This document shows positions 51,704-60,242 of a stretch of DNA of 64,000 nucleotides, in pieces (positions within the stretch are counted from its first letter, which is position 1; the number at the start of each line of letters is the position of its first letter). Under the pieces are notes generated by a model that worked only from the letters and a program-made list of their open reading frames with translations, was not told the origin of the DNA and did not search any database. The position numbers and the translations under genes are program-made. The DNA lies in assembly GCA_949285735.1 (NCBI GenBank), contig CASEAQ010000003.1, positions 26,216 through 90,215 of the forward strand. Direction: 5' to 3'. The DNA comes from an uncultured Bacteroidales bacterium (GTDB lineage Bacteria > Bacteroidota > Bacteroidia > Bacteroidales > Muribaculaceae).

Positions 51704-51711
51704 CAAAGTTA
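51704..51711 (-). promoter_or_regulatory. -7 box of the scaffold-like/capsid-like operon
   Basis: TAACTTTG on the minus strand, 25 bases before the ATG at 51678. It lies between that gene and repeat copy B, so the module keeps a host-type promoter. Confidence 0.5.
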
Positions 51712-51801
51712 CTTCAGCCCACATGCCGCCGCAGCCATCAAAAGTGACACGGCTTTATTTAAAGTGTAATAACGGCGTAGCTCGGAATTCATAGGCACAG
51801 A

Positions 51802-52121
51802 GGGCGGCGAAGCTGTCCAATTTTGTGTTAACCGAGCGGTGACGCAGCCCTTTAGGGCAAGGAACCCTCGGAACGAGCTACCCACGCAGCAGGCCTCGAA
51901 GAGGTCCAACGTGTCGCTTTGACTGTGCTTAGACAGCATTACAACCGACAGGCATGTGGAGGATATGTGCGTTATTCTTTACACAAGAATGACAAAGGAG
52001 CTCCGTTGGACCTCTTCGAGTCCCTAAATTGGGTAGAGGTGGTGATGTCCGACGGTTCCTTGCCCACTACGTTGGGCTGCGTCGCCGTCGGTTAGCGCAT
52101 AGTTGGACGGCTTTGCCGCCC
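51802..52121. repeat. Long palindromic intergenic repeat, copy B
   Basis: GGGCGGCGAAGCTGTCCAA (51802-51820) pairs with TTGGACGGCTTTGCCGCCC (52103-52121) in 17 of 19 positions. The inner arms continue with GTTAACCG, GCGGTGACGCAGCCC, GGAACC and CCTCGAAGAGGTCCAACG against their inverses. Left and right ends align with copy A in the same orientation. About 320 bases, no gene. The gap 51679-52254 otherwise holds only promoters. Confidence 0.8.
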
Positions 52122-52200
52122 CCCGTGTTCCCATATTCTGTCATCGCACTTCAAATGAAGGAGCTGTGTGTAACACCTGTTTTTTTCTGCCGCAAAAGCA

Positions 52201-52230
52201 TTGCCGTGACGTGCAAAATCAGTATCTTTG
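52201..52230 (+). promoter_or_regulatory. Promoter of the DUF4359 gene
   Basis: TTG (52201-52203), 19 bases, TATCTTTG (52223-52230). It ends 24 bases before ATG 52255. Confidence 0.65.
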
Positions 52231-52254
52231 AGATAATTAAATAATGATTTGGCT

Positions 52255-52614
52255 ATGAAAACAATTTGGATTGCCATACTGGTGGTTTTGTTGCTCGCAG
52301 GGCTGTGTGTGGCAACTTGCCCCGACAAGGAGGCGCACACCGAGGCGTTGAAAGAAGTCGTGAACGCTCACATAACAGCCGAACTGAGCGATGAAATCGG
52401 CGGCGAATATTCCGAAGGCTTGGTTTCGATTGGCTCGATGATTGGCACGGGCATTGGCGGACTTGTGATTGACAATATGCTGCGGGTTGACAATTACTTC
52501 GTTTGCAGCATAGGCACGATTGAGCTTGAAGGGGAGCGCAAAGTGGTGTCGGTGGGCGTGTTGAACCACGTGTTTACAGCCAGCGACCCCGATGCGGTTC
52601 GTGCCGATGGTTGA
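52255..52614 (+). CDS. DUF4359-like small exported protein
   Basis: From ATG 52255 it has 119 residues. MKTIWIAILVVLLLAGLCVA is an uncleaved anchor or signal. The rest, TCPDKEAHTEALKEVVNAHI and later VDNYFVCSIGTIELEGERK with VVSVGVLNHVF, resembles DUF4359, a family of short membrane-associated proteins of unknown function. It has its own promoter and is the first core gene after the island. Confidence 0.7.
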   Translation: MKTIWIAILVVLLLAGLCVATCPDKEAHTEALKEVVNAHITAELSDEIGGEYSEGLVSIGSMIGTGIGGLVIDNMLRVDNYFVCSIGTIELEGERKVVSVGVLNHVFTASDPDAVRADG

Positions 52615-52640
52615 AATATTGGGTTTAATTGCTATTTTTG
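52611..52640 (+). promoter_or_regulatory. Promoter of the DUF1573 gene pair
   Basis: TTG (52611-52613, overlapping the preceding stop codon), 19 bases, TATTTTTG (52633-52640), 22 bases before ATG 52663. Confidence 0.65.
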
Positions 52641-52662
52641 CAATTGTAACTTGTAATTGGAG

Positions 52663-53058
52663 ATGATGAAACAAATCGTGATAATCATATTGGCAATGCT
52701 GATGGCTGTTCCGGCAGCCATTGCCAAAGATGAGAAGTATGCCCAAGCTACGTTCCCCAAGAAGTCGCACGACTTTGGCTACATAAAGGAGAGCGACGGG
52801 GTGGTGACGTGCGAGTTTGAGTTTATCAACACGGGCAACGAGCCGCTGCTCATTCTCTCGGTCAACCGCGTGTGTGGCTGCACCGTGCCCGATTATCCCA
52901 AACGCCCCATCAAGCCCGACGGGAAAGGGGTGGTGAGCGTCAGCTTCAATCCGGCTGGCTACCGCGGCGGATTCTTGAAGACGATAAAGGTAAGGACCAA
53001 CGGCAGGGAAAAGCACACCACGCTCACGCTCGAAGGGAGCGTGATACCCAAGGATTAA
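52663..53058 (+). CDS. Single-domain DUF1573 exported protein
   Basis: About 131 residues from ATG 52663. A signal peptide (MMKQIVIIILAMLMAVPAAI) precedes one DUF1573 domain: KKSHDFGYIKESDGVVTCEF, then FINTGNEPLLILSVNRVCGC and FNPAGYRGGFLKTIKV. These Ig-like domains occur in Bacteroidota envelope proteins with no known activity. It is 39 bases before a larger protein of the same family. Confidence 0.87.
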   Translation: MMKQIVIIILAMLMAVPAAIAKDEKYAQATFPKKSHDFGYIKESDGVVTCEFEFINTGNEPLLILSVNRVCGCTVPDYPKRPIKPDGKGVVSVSFNPAGYRGGFLKTIKVRTNGREKHTTLTLEGSVIPKD

Positions 53059-53097
53059 CCTCGTGCCGTGAGAGGGGAACGGTATATTGTGAGGATT

Positions 53098-54192
53098 ATG
53101 CGCATTGTGTTGTCGATAATTGCCATGTTGTGTGCCCCGGCGGTTGCTGTCGCCGGGGGCAGGGTTGATTGGCTCGGAACGAAGCACGACTTTGGCGAGA
53201 TATTGGAAAGCGAGGGCAAGGTGACGCACCGGTTCATGTTTGTCAACACGGGCGACGACGATGTGGCAATCGTCAACGTGCGCCCGTCGTGCGGCTGCTC
53301 GGTGTCGGACTATCCGCGCCGCGCCATCGCACCGGGCGACACGGCTGTGATAACTGCCACGTTCAACCCCGTGGCACGCGTGGGAGACTTCAGCGTGTTT
53401 TTCACGGTGCTGACTAATTGCGCGCCGCAACGCACGGTGCTCGAACTCTGCGGCAGGGTGAAAGCCAACGAGATGACTGTCAACGAGCAATACCCCGTGG
53501 CTGTGGGGTCGCTGAAGCTGAATGCCGGCTCGGTGCCGTTTGGCGACATAACCGAGGGCTACGACCCGATTGCCACCATCGAGGCTTATAACGACAGCGA
53601 CGTGCCGATGAAGTTCTACGTTGACGGCGTGCCGGAATATGTTGAGGTCAGTCCGCGGCAAGATGTTGTTGCGCCGCGCGGCACGTGCTACATAAGGGTG
53701 AAGTTTGCCACCGGGCGATGCGACAGCAAGGGCTACGTCGCCGATGTATTCAATATGTTTGCCGAACCGCTTGAGTACAACACCAGCGCGCTGGCAGGCA
53801 TAAGGCGCATCGACGTGATGGCTACCATATTCGACGATTTTGCATCGTGGAGCGACAAGCAACAGGCGAATGCGCCCGAAATAGCCTTCGATGCCGACCG
53901 GTTGGTGTATGCCGACCTCGACACGCTTTCGCAAGTGCCGGTGACGAGGCGGCTGACTATTGCCAACCGCGGCAACGACCCATTGCGGGTATATGGCATC
54001 CACTCGGGCGATCGCTACGTGAGCGTCGGGCAGTTTGGCAAGGTACTCAAGAGCGGCGAATCGACCACGGTTGATATTGCCGTCGAGCCAAGTAAAATCA
54101 ACGAGAAGATACTAAACACTATAATAACCATCTATTGCAACGACCCTCGCCGAGCCAAGTCGGTGGTGCGGGTTGTGGGCAATCTGAAATAA
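53098..54192 (+). CDS. Multi-domain DUF1573 exported protein
   Basis: From ATG 53098 it has 364 residues with a signal peptide (MRIVLSIIAMLCAPAVAVAG). The N-terminal DUF1573 domain (WLGTKHDFGEILESEGK, FVNTGDDDVAIVNVRPSCGC) is followed by further Ig-like units; the C-terminal one reads LTIANRGNDPLRVYGIHSGD and VAVEPSKINE-like text. It is probably periplasmic or surface-bound. With the preceding gene it forms a tandem pair, likely by duplication and domain gain. The in-frame codon at 53068 would precede the signal peptide and is rejected. Confidence 0.83.
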   Translation: MRIVLSIIAMLCAPAVAVAGGRVDWLGTKHDFGEILESEGKVTHRFMFVNTGDDDVAIVNVRPSCGCSVSDYPRRAIAPGDTAVITATFNPVARVGDFSVFFTVLTNCAPQRTVLELCGRVKANEMTVNEQYPVAVGSLKLNAGSVPFGDITEGYDPIATIEAYNDSDVPMKFYVDGVPEYVEVSPRQDVVAPRGTCYIRVKFATGRCDSKGYVADVFNMFAEPLEYNTSALAGIRRIDVMATIFDDFASWSDKQQANAPEIAFDADRLVYADLDTLSQVPVTRRLTIANRGNDPLRVYGIHSGDRYVSVGQFGKVLKSGESTTVDIAVEPSKINEKILNTIITIYCNDPRRAKSVVRVVGNLK

Positions 54193-54203
54193 ACTTTTGC
54201 ACT

Positions 54204-55298
54204 ATGGAACACCCCGAAAACGACCAGCAATATGCAGGTCTAACTGTCAACAAAGGCGTACAACAGCCACCGTCGGTCAATCCCTATATGACCATCCGCC
54301 GTCGCCGCCGTCAACTGTCGGCAGCTGAATATGTCGAGGGCATATTGCGTGGCGACATAACCATATTGAGCCAGGCGGTGACGCTGGTTGAGAGCCTTAA
54401 TCCCGACCATGAGGCAGTGGCACAGGAAGTGATTGAGAAGTGCTTGCCCCACTCGGGCAAGTCGATGCGCGTGGGCATCACCGGCGTGCCGGGTGCCGGC
54501 AAAAGCACCAGCATCGATGTCTTCGGGCTGCATGTGCTCAAGCAGGGCGGCAAGCTCGCCGTGCTTGCCATCGACCCCAGCAGCGAGCGGTCGAAGGGGA
54601 GCATACTCGGCGACAAGACACGCATGGAGAAGCTGTCGGTTCACCCCAATGCCTTCATTCGCCCCAGCCCCTCGGCAGGTTCGCTGGGCGGTGTTGCCCG
54701 CAAGACGCGCGAGACCATAGTGCTGTGCGAGGCTGCGGGATTTGACAAGATTTTTGTCGAGACTGTCGGCGTGGGGCAAAGCGAGACCGCCGTCCATTCG
54801 ATGGTCGATTTCTTCCTGCTCATTCAGCTTGCAGGCACTGGCGACGAGCTGCAGGGCATCAAGCGCGGCATAATGGAGATGGCTGATGGCATCGTCATCA
54901 ACAAGGCCGACGGCGACAACGTTGACCGTGCCAACCTCGCCGCAACACAGTTCCGCAACGCCTTGCACCTGTTCCCGTTGCCGCCCAGCGGCTGGGCACC
55001 GCGCGTGATGACCTATTCGGGCTACTACGAGATAGGCATTGAGCAGGTGTGGCAGATGATATACGACTACTTCGACTTCGTGAAGAAGAACGGCTATTTC
55101 CAAGAGAAACGCCGCCAGCAGGAGCTGTATTGGATGTATGAGACCATCGACGAGAAGCTCAAGGACAGTTTCTACCAGAACCCGGTGATAGAAGAGATGC
55201 TTGCGGCAAAGCGCAACCTTGTGCTTGGCAGCAAGCAAAGCTCGTTTGTCGCCGCTCACGAAGTCCTCGACCACTACTTCTCCATGCTCAAGAAATAG
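54204..55298 (+). CDS. meaB: Methylmalonyl-CoA mutase-associated GTPase
   Basis: From ATG 54204 the protein has 364 residues. It is a SIMIBI-class GTPase that guards and reloads B12-dependent methylmalonyl-CoA mutase. GVPGAGKST (94-102) is the P-loop. AIDPSSERSKGSILGDKTRM, FIRPSPSAGSLGGVARKTRE, ETVGVGQSET and NKADGD (the N/TKxD base motif) follow. No mutase gene is in the window. The FokI-like system starts 16 bases after its stop, so that system was inserted right at its 3' end. Confidence 0.94.
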   Translation: MEHPENDQQYAGLTVNKGVQQPPSVNPYMTIRRRRRQLSAAEYVEGILRGDITILSQAVTLVESLNPDHEAVAQEVIEKCLPHSGKSMRVGITGVPGAGKSTSIDVFGLHVLKQGGKLAVLAIDPSSERSKGSILGDKTRMEKLSVHPNAFIRPSPSAGSLGGVARKTRETIVLCEAAGFDKIFVETVGVGQSETAVHSMVDFFLLIQLAGTGDELQGIKRGIMEMADGIVINKADGDNVDRANLAATQFRNALHLFPLPPSGWAPRVMTYSGYYEIGIEQVWQMIYDYFDFVKKNGYFQEKRRQQELYWMYETIDEKLKDSFYQNPVIEEMLAAKRNLVLGSKQSSFVAAHEVLDHYFSMLKK

Positions 55299-55314
55299 CA
55301 TATCAAGAAAAAAG

Positions 55315-56340
55315 ATGAGGTATATTGGAGGGAAAAGTCTTCTTGTTGATAAAATAAATGATTGCATATTGTCGAATACCGACAATGTGCAATCAATTTT
55401 TGATATTTTTGCAGGTTCTGGCGCAGTGACACAAGGATTGATGTCACGAGGGTATAGGCTTGTATCAAATGATATTTTATATTTTAGTTATGTATTGTTG
55501 AAAGGCTCTGTGGGGTTGGCGGAGAAGCCACGCTTTGAGCGATTAGGCATTGGTAATCCAATAGATTATTTAAACAATCTGACAATTGACAATACTGATT
55601 TCTGTCAATCCGATTTGTTTATTTACAACAATTATTCTCCTAATAAAAGTTGCGAAAGAATGTATTTTCAGCCAGAGAATGCTATTAAGATAGACATTGT
55701 CAGGCTTACTATTGAGAAATGGCATAATGCAGAACTAATAAATGACGACGAATATTATTATCTGTTGGCTTGCTTGATTTCGGCTGTTCCGTATGTGTCG
55801 AATATTGCTGGAGTGTATGCTGCCTATCTGAAATATTGGGACAAACGAACGTATAATAAACTTTCGTTGGCAGATATTGCAATCAATGCTCCAGATAATG
55901 TGTGCAAGTGTTTTAATGCTGATTATATGGATGTCATTGGAATGCCGACAGATTTGTTGTATGCCGACCCCCCTTATAATTCAAGGGAGTATTTACCTAA
56001 TTATCATATCCTGGAAACAATAGCACGGTATGATTATCCTGTCATCAAGGGTGTCACTGGGATGCGGAATTATAAGGATATGAAATCTCTTTTTTGCTCA
56101 AAGAAAAGCGTAGAAGTCGCTTTTGAGAATCTGATACGACATTGCTGTGCGCGATATTTGTTGATTAGCTACAATAATGAGGGGTTAATATCTACATCTC
56201 GATTGTCGGAATTATGTTCCGACTATGCGATAAAAGGGAGTTTCAAATTGATTGAGATTGACTATCGTCGATATAAAAGTAAAATCCCTAATAATAAAAA
56301 CGGATTGAAAGAGCAATTTTATTTTATGCAATTGCAATAA
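55315..56340 (+). CDS. FokI-like system: adenine methyltransferase 1 (D12 class)
   Basis: From ATG 55315 it has 341 residues: MRYIGGKSLL start, AdoMet motif FDIFAGSGAVTQG (DIFAGSG 30-36) and catalytic DPPY (218-221, in YADPPYNSREYLPNYH). It is an N6-adenine methylase. In FokI and StsI the two strand-specific methylases are fused in one chain of about 650 residues; here this gene and the next encode them separately. It should modify one strand of the endonuclease site. Strongly AT-rich compared with meaB. Confidence 0.88.
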   Translation: MRYIGGKSLLVDKINDCILSNTDNVQSIFDIFAGSGAVTQGLMSRGYRLVSNDILYFSYVLLKGSVGLAEKPRFERLGIGNPIDYLNNLTIDNTDFCQSDLFIYNNYSPNKSCERMYFQPENAIKIDIVRLTIEKWHNAELINDDEYYYLLACLISAVPYVSNIAGVYAAYLKYWDKRTYNKLSLADIAINAPDNVCKCFNADYMDVIGMPTDLLYADPPYNSREYLPNYHILETIARYDYPVIKGVTGMRNYKDMKSLFCSKKSVEVAFENLIRHCCARYLLISYNNEGLISTSRLSELCSDYAIKGSFKLIEIDYRRYKSKIPNNKNGLKEQFYFMQLQ

Positions 56341-56403
56341 TTATCCTGTTCTTGGAGTTGTCGCAATTATTATTTTACTTTGTGAAGATGATAATATAAG
56401 GTT

Positions 56404-57252
56404 ATGGCATTTAAGGCTCCTTTTAATTATATAGGAAATAAATATCGAATAATAAATGAATTGACATCTCTTTTCCCACAGAGAATCAACAATTTTGTTG
56501 ATTTGTTTTGTGGAGGAGGAGATGTGTCGATTAATATTCGTGCAAGCCATGTCTATGCCAACGATATAAATTATCACGTAATCGATATAATGCGAGAATT
56601 TCAGAGCCATCCAATAACAGAGATTCTCCAATATATAGACAACACAATCAGGGAATGGGGATTGAGTAAAGATTCTAAAGATAACTATTTACGTTTTCGA
56701 GATTATTATAATGCTAAAAAAAATCCACTCGATTTGTATATATTGATGTGCTTTAGTTTTAATTTCCAATTTAGATTTAACTCCAAGCATGAGTATAACA
56801 ATCCATTTGGGCAAAACCGAAGCCATTTTTCTGCAAATATGAGGGCAAATCTCATAACGTTTAGTCAATTGATTGGCAATGTGACTTTTTCATCGAACGA
56901 TTTCAGAAATTTTGATTATAATTTATTGGATAAAGGTGATATGTTGTATGCCGACCCTCCATATCTGCTTTCGTGTGGCTCGTATAATGATGGCAAACGC
57001 GGATTTAAGGGGTGGACTGTGGGTGATGACATGAGTTTGTTGGAAATATTGCAGGATTTGCATAATAGAGGTATCAATTTTGCACTGTCTAATGTGATAG
57101 AGCATAAAGGTATGCGTCATCAGTATTTAATCAATTGGGCAGAACGGAACGGCTTTATTATCCATCCGATAAATGTAAATTATAACAATTGTAATTACCA
57201 GAATAAAAATAAAACCACAACAACCAAAGAAGTCCTTATAACTAATTATTAA
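56404..57252 (+). CDS. FokI-like system: adenine methyltransferase 2 (Dam/D12 class)
   Basis: The 282-residue protein has APFNYIGNKYRIINEL, motif I FVDLFCGGGDVSINI (33-40 core), an ANDIN segment and catalytic DPPY (184-187). It is the second N6-adenine methylase of the pair and probably acts on the other strand of the asymmetric site. It lies 63 bases after methylase 1; its stop shares a base with the endonuclease start (TAATG). AT-rich. Confidence 0.9.
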   Translation: MAFKAPFNYIGNKYRIINELTSLFPQRINNFVDLFCGGGDVSINIRASHVYANDINYHVIDIMREFQSHPITEILQYIDNTIREWGLSKDSKDNYLRFRDYYNAKKNPLDLYILMCFSFNFQFRFNSKHEYNNPFGQNRSHFSANMRANLITFSQLIGNVTFSSNDFRNFDYNLLDKGDMLYADPPYLLSCGSYNDGKRGFKGWTVGDDMSLLEILQDLHNRGINFALSNVIEHKGMRHQYLINWAERNGFIIHPINVNYNNCNYQNKNKTTTTKEVLITNY

Positions 57253-59030
57253 TGAATATGAAATCACAACGCACGTTCGGCTGGATACAGAATCCAGCTA
57301 ATACGCTGACATTGCAGCGTGTGGTAGCAATCTTAGATTCTCATAGCGATGTGACGCAATGGCTGATAAATGAACGCGTCCCGTTGCTGAAAGATAATGG
57401 CTTGTTGCATGATGCAGATAAATGGAATGAATATATCGAATTGATACAATCTGGTGAACCAATACCATATTCCATTTTAAAGGGAAAAGGAAGTTTAACA
57501 GGGAAACGTAAAGACGCTAAATGCTCTGGAATAGTACAGGCTGTTATCGATGCGCAGAAAAGCATGAAAATTGTTGTTGACGGGCAGGAAAAAATTGTTC
57601 ATAAACCATACACTGATGATTGGACTGCAGACGGCTTCTTACGTTGGGGCATATCTGTTGGTTTCATAGAGTATCTTTTTGAAGATGATGCCTGTCAAAT
57701 TAGTGAATTGGGTAAAAGATTTATTATAGCTCAAGGAAAAGACTTTAATGACGTGTTGGGAGAGGCTTATCTGTCTTATCCACCAGTTTGCCGTATTTTG
57801 CAATTATTGTCAAACGGAGAGCATTTGACAAAATTTGAAATTGGACGAAATTTAGGGTTTACTTCCGAAGCTGGATTTACGTCGTTTCCTCAAAATATAT
57901 GGGTGCAAGCCTATCAAGAGAATCCCGATGAAAGGTTGACCATAAGAAATAACTATGAAGGATCGTCGGATAAGTATGCTCGTATGATATGTTCGTGGTT
58001 GGCTGAGATTGGGTGGGTGAGTATTGTTGAGAAACAAGTCGTTGAACGGTATGGAAGCAAGACTTACTCGTGTGTCATAACACAGGCTTATATGATAACG
58101 GCACTTGGCAAGGTTAATTATAAACGAGCAATAGGTAAAAGTCGGATAGCGAGGATTCCCAAAATAGTATTTTTTGGAATGTTATCTACAAAACCTGCCG
58201 ATAAGGACTATCTGCGATTAAGGCGAGCCTTGATTATTAAATGCGCAGAAAAAGAATACAGAACACTTGACCAAATAAGAGACTTTCTTGCATCAAAAGG
58301 TTTGGTTGAAACAAATGAAACTATAAAAGACGATTTGCAAGGATTGGTTAATATAGGGCTAAATTATTCATGCACCTCGGGGAAATATAAATTAAATGAC
58401 GAAATTCTATGTCTGAGGATTCCGATGCAGGATAAGTCTTACATCAAGGGGGATACTTCAGTGATTAAAGAGCGTATAAGAACCAACTTGAAGTGTATTA
58501 ATCAAAAATATCTTGTTCTTGTTGATTTGTCTCTCAATGGAAAAGCCAATTTGGAATTTGAGATTCAAACGATGGACTTGTTGACCAACGAACTTGAATT
58601 TGGAGGTTGTCACCTTGGCGGTTCTCGCCGACCCGATGGGGTAATCTATTATGATGTAAATGGATTGATTATCGACAATAAAGCATATTCCAAAGGATAT
58701 GCCTTACCTCGCCATCAGGTTGATGAGATGGTTCGCTACTTGCAAGAAAACAATGAACGCCGGGAAGATATAAATCCTAATAAATGGTGGAATGAATTTA
58801 ATGATAATGTTTCTCATTTCAATTTTGCATTTATTTCATCGTTTTTTACGGGGCAGTTTTCCATACGATTGCAAGAGATTAAAAATCGTACAGGAATAAA
58901 CGGGGCAGTCTTGGATGTTGAAAATTTGTTGCTGGTAGCCGAGGCGTTGAAGCGAGGAGATTTGTCTTATCGGGATTTCTTTAAATTGTTTGACTGTAAT
59001 GATAGCATTGCCTTTCGGTCAGATTCGTGA
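57252..59030 (+). CDS. FokI-like type IIS restriction endonuclease
   Basis: The 592-residue protein aligns along its length with R.FokI as I remember it. The recognition part begins RTFGWIQNPANTLTLQRVV and contains SSDGFLRW-like ADGFLRWGISVGFIEYL, HLTKFEIGRNLGF and EGSSDKYARMI. The C-terminal cleavage domain has GGSRRPDG (Asp462), IIDNKAY (Asp475, Lys477), the PD-DxK site equal to FokI D450/D467/K469, then HQVDEMVRYLQEN and INPNKWW. It probably binds an asymmetric site near GGATG and cuts outside it; exact site unproven. AT-rich, ends 130 bases before flavodoxin. Confidence 0.93.
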   Translation: MNMKSQRTFGWIQNPANTLTLQRVVAILDSHSDVTQWLINERVPLLKDNGLLHDADKWNEYIELIQSGEPIPYSILKGKGSLTGKRKDAKCSGIVQAVIDAQKSMKIVVDGQEKIVHKPYTDDWTADGFLRWGISVGFIEYLFEDDACQISELGKRFIIAQGKDFNDVLGEAYLSYPPVCRILQLLSNGEHLTKFEIGRNLGFTSEAGFTSFPQNIWVQAYQENPDERLTIRNNYEGSSDKYARMICSWLAEIGWVSIVEKQVVERYGSKTYSCVITQAYMITALGKVNYKRAIGKSRIARIPKIVFFGMLSTKPADKDYLRLRRALIIKCAEKEYRTLDQIRDFLASKGLVETNETIKDDLQGLVNIGLNYSCTSGKYKLNDEILCLRIPMQDKSYIKGDTSVIKERIRTNLKCINQKYLVLVDLSLNGKANLEFEIQTMDLLTNELEFGGCHLGGSRRPDGVIYYDVNGLIIDNKAYSKGYALPRHQVDEMVRYLQENNERREDINPNKWWNEFNDNVSHFNFAFISSFFTGQFSIRLQEIKNRTGINGAVLDVENLLLVAEALKRGDLSYRDFFKLFDCNDSIAFRSDS

Positions 59031-59096
59031 CAGCAGCCTTTAGCGGTACACCACTTTTAGGGGGTGGGGGAGGTGAAAATACTTATTTTTGGGGAT

Positions 59097-59126
59097 TTTG
59101 CGGGTCGGTGGTTATGATTTACTTTG
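59097..59126 (+). promoter_or_regulatory. Promoter of flavodoxin
   Basis: TTTG at 59097-59100, 19 bases, TACTTTG (59120-59126), a one-base-short form of TAnnTTTG. It lies 34 bases before ATG 59161. Confidence 0.5.
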
Positions 59127-59160
59127 CAATCGTAATAATAACCATTAAACCGACATTGTG

Positions 59161-59658
59161 ATGAAAAAGACAGTTATAATCTACGGGTCATCGACTGGAA
59201 CGTGCCAAGGCATCGCCGAGGCGATAGCAAGCAAATTGGGGGTGACAGACATCCTTGACGTGGCAAAAGTGACTGCCGCGCAAATCGAGGCATACGACAA
59301 TCTGATACTTGGCACTTCTACATGGGGTGCCGGCGATATGCAAGACGACTGGTATGGCGGCATAAAAGAGATAAAAGGGGCAAACCTCAGCGGCAAGACT
59401 GTGGCTCTCTTCGGGTGCGGCGATTCACAGTCTTACAGCGACACCTATTGCGACGGCATGGGCGAGATTTACCGAGAGCTGCAAGGCACGGGCTGCAACA
59501 TCGTGGGCAGCGTCTCGACCGACGGCTATTCATACGATGATTCGACCGCCGTGGTCGATGGCAAATTCGTGGGGCTTGCGCTCGACGATGTCAACGAGAG
59601 CGACATGACCGACAGCCGCATCGACGCTTGGATAGAGGAGATAAAAGGAGAGTTGTAA
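59161..59658 (+). CDS. fldA: Flavodoxin
   Basis: From ATG 59161 it has 165 residues. The FMN phosphate loop is YGSSTGTCQGIAEAI; the aromatic FMN loops are STWGAGDMQDDW and GCGDSQSYSDTYCDGMGEI, as in long-chain flavodoxins. It carries electrons at low potential in the cytoplasm in place of ferredoxin. It is followed by a DUF2023 gene, the usual partner in Bacteroidota. Confidence 0.94.
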   Translation: MKKTVIIYGSSTGTCQGIAEAIASKLGVTDILDVAKVTAAQIEAYDNLILGTSTWGAGDMQDDWYGGIKEIKGANLSGKTVALFGCGDSQSYSDTYCDGMGEIYRELQGTGCNIVGSVSTDGYSYDDSTAVVDGKFVGLALDDVNESDMTDSRIDAWIEEIKGEL

Positions 59659-59690
59659 CAACATTCAAACATACGCTCACACACGTATAA

Positions 59691-60059
59691 ATGCCTATGT
59701 ACACTACCGCAGCCGTATCGACAGAAATCAATCCCGAAGTCGTGCAAGTGTTCCTGAACCACATATATGAGTTCAAGAAAGGTGTGCGCCAAATGGTGCT
59801 CTTCACTGCCGACAAGAAGTATGCCGAGTTTACCACTCGCCGCCTGTCGAGCCATAGAATCAATTATCTCATACAGCCGGTTGGCAACGACAAAATCAAT
59901 TTGTTTTTCGGGCGCAAGGAGTGCATCAATGCCATAAGGCTCATGGTGACTCGTCCGCTCAACAAGTTGACGCCCGAGGAGGATTTCATTCTTGGGGCGA
60001 TGTTGGGATATGACATTTGCGGGCAGTGTCGCCGGTATTGTGAGCGTAAGGGCAAATAG
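59691..60059 (+). CDS. DUF2023 protein linked to flavodoxin
   Basis: The 122-residue protein matches DUF2023: [20 protein letters not shown], then [19 protein letters not shown] and [20 protein letters not shown]. The C-terminal CGQCRRYC could bind metal. The family sits next to flavodoxin in many Bacteroidota and has no established activity; a role in electron transfer or iron response is guesswork. It follows fldA by 32 bases. Confidence 0.87.
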   Translation: MPMYTTAAVSTEINPEVVQVFLNHIYEFKKGVRQMVLFTADKKYAEFTTRRLSSHRINYLIQPVGNDKINLFFGRKECINAIRLMVTRPLNKLTPEEDFILGAMLGYDICGQCRRYCERKGK

Positions 60060-60177
60060 CCTGAGCAATTGCACATTGCAAGAAGAAAACATAATAAAAC
60101 TGTGGGTCGGGGAGTGCCGTGAATGTGAATTTGCGCGCTCCTCGTTTTTTGTTGAGTTTAGGATACAGAAAAGGAAA

Positions 60178-60214
60178 CAGCCGCTTGCATCGGGTCACCC
60201 CTGGCAAGCGGCTG
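60178..60214 (-). terminator. Terminator of the prolyl oligopeptidase gene
   Basis: CAGCCGCTTGC (60178-60188) and GCAAGCGGCTG (60204-60214) form a perfect 11-pair stem; on the minus strand TTTCCTTTT follows. It could also stop transcripts from the convergent DUF2023 gene. Confidence 0.75.
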
Positions 60215-60242
60215 CTGATGGTGTTATGCGCAAGTGCCTTTT

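Noticed and set aside
51709-52244. Short frames inside repeat copies A and B (also 47947-48326)
   Set aside because: They come from the palindromic repeat arms; similar frames appear on both strands and in each copy, with no start signals.
52237-54003. 588-codon minus-strand frame opposite the DUF4359 and DUF1573 genes
   Set aside because: It covers three recognised plus-strand genes and their promoters and shows no family motif.
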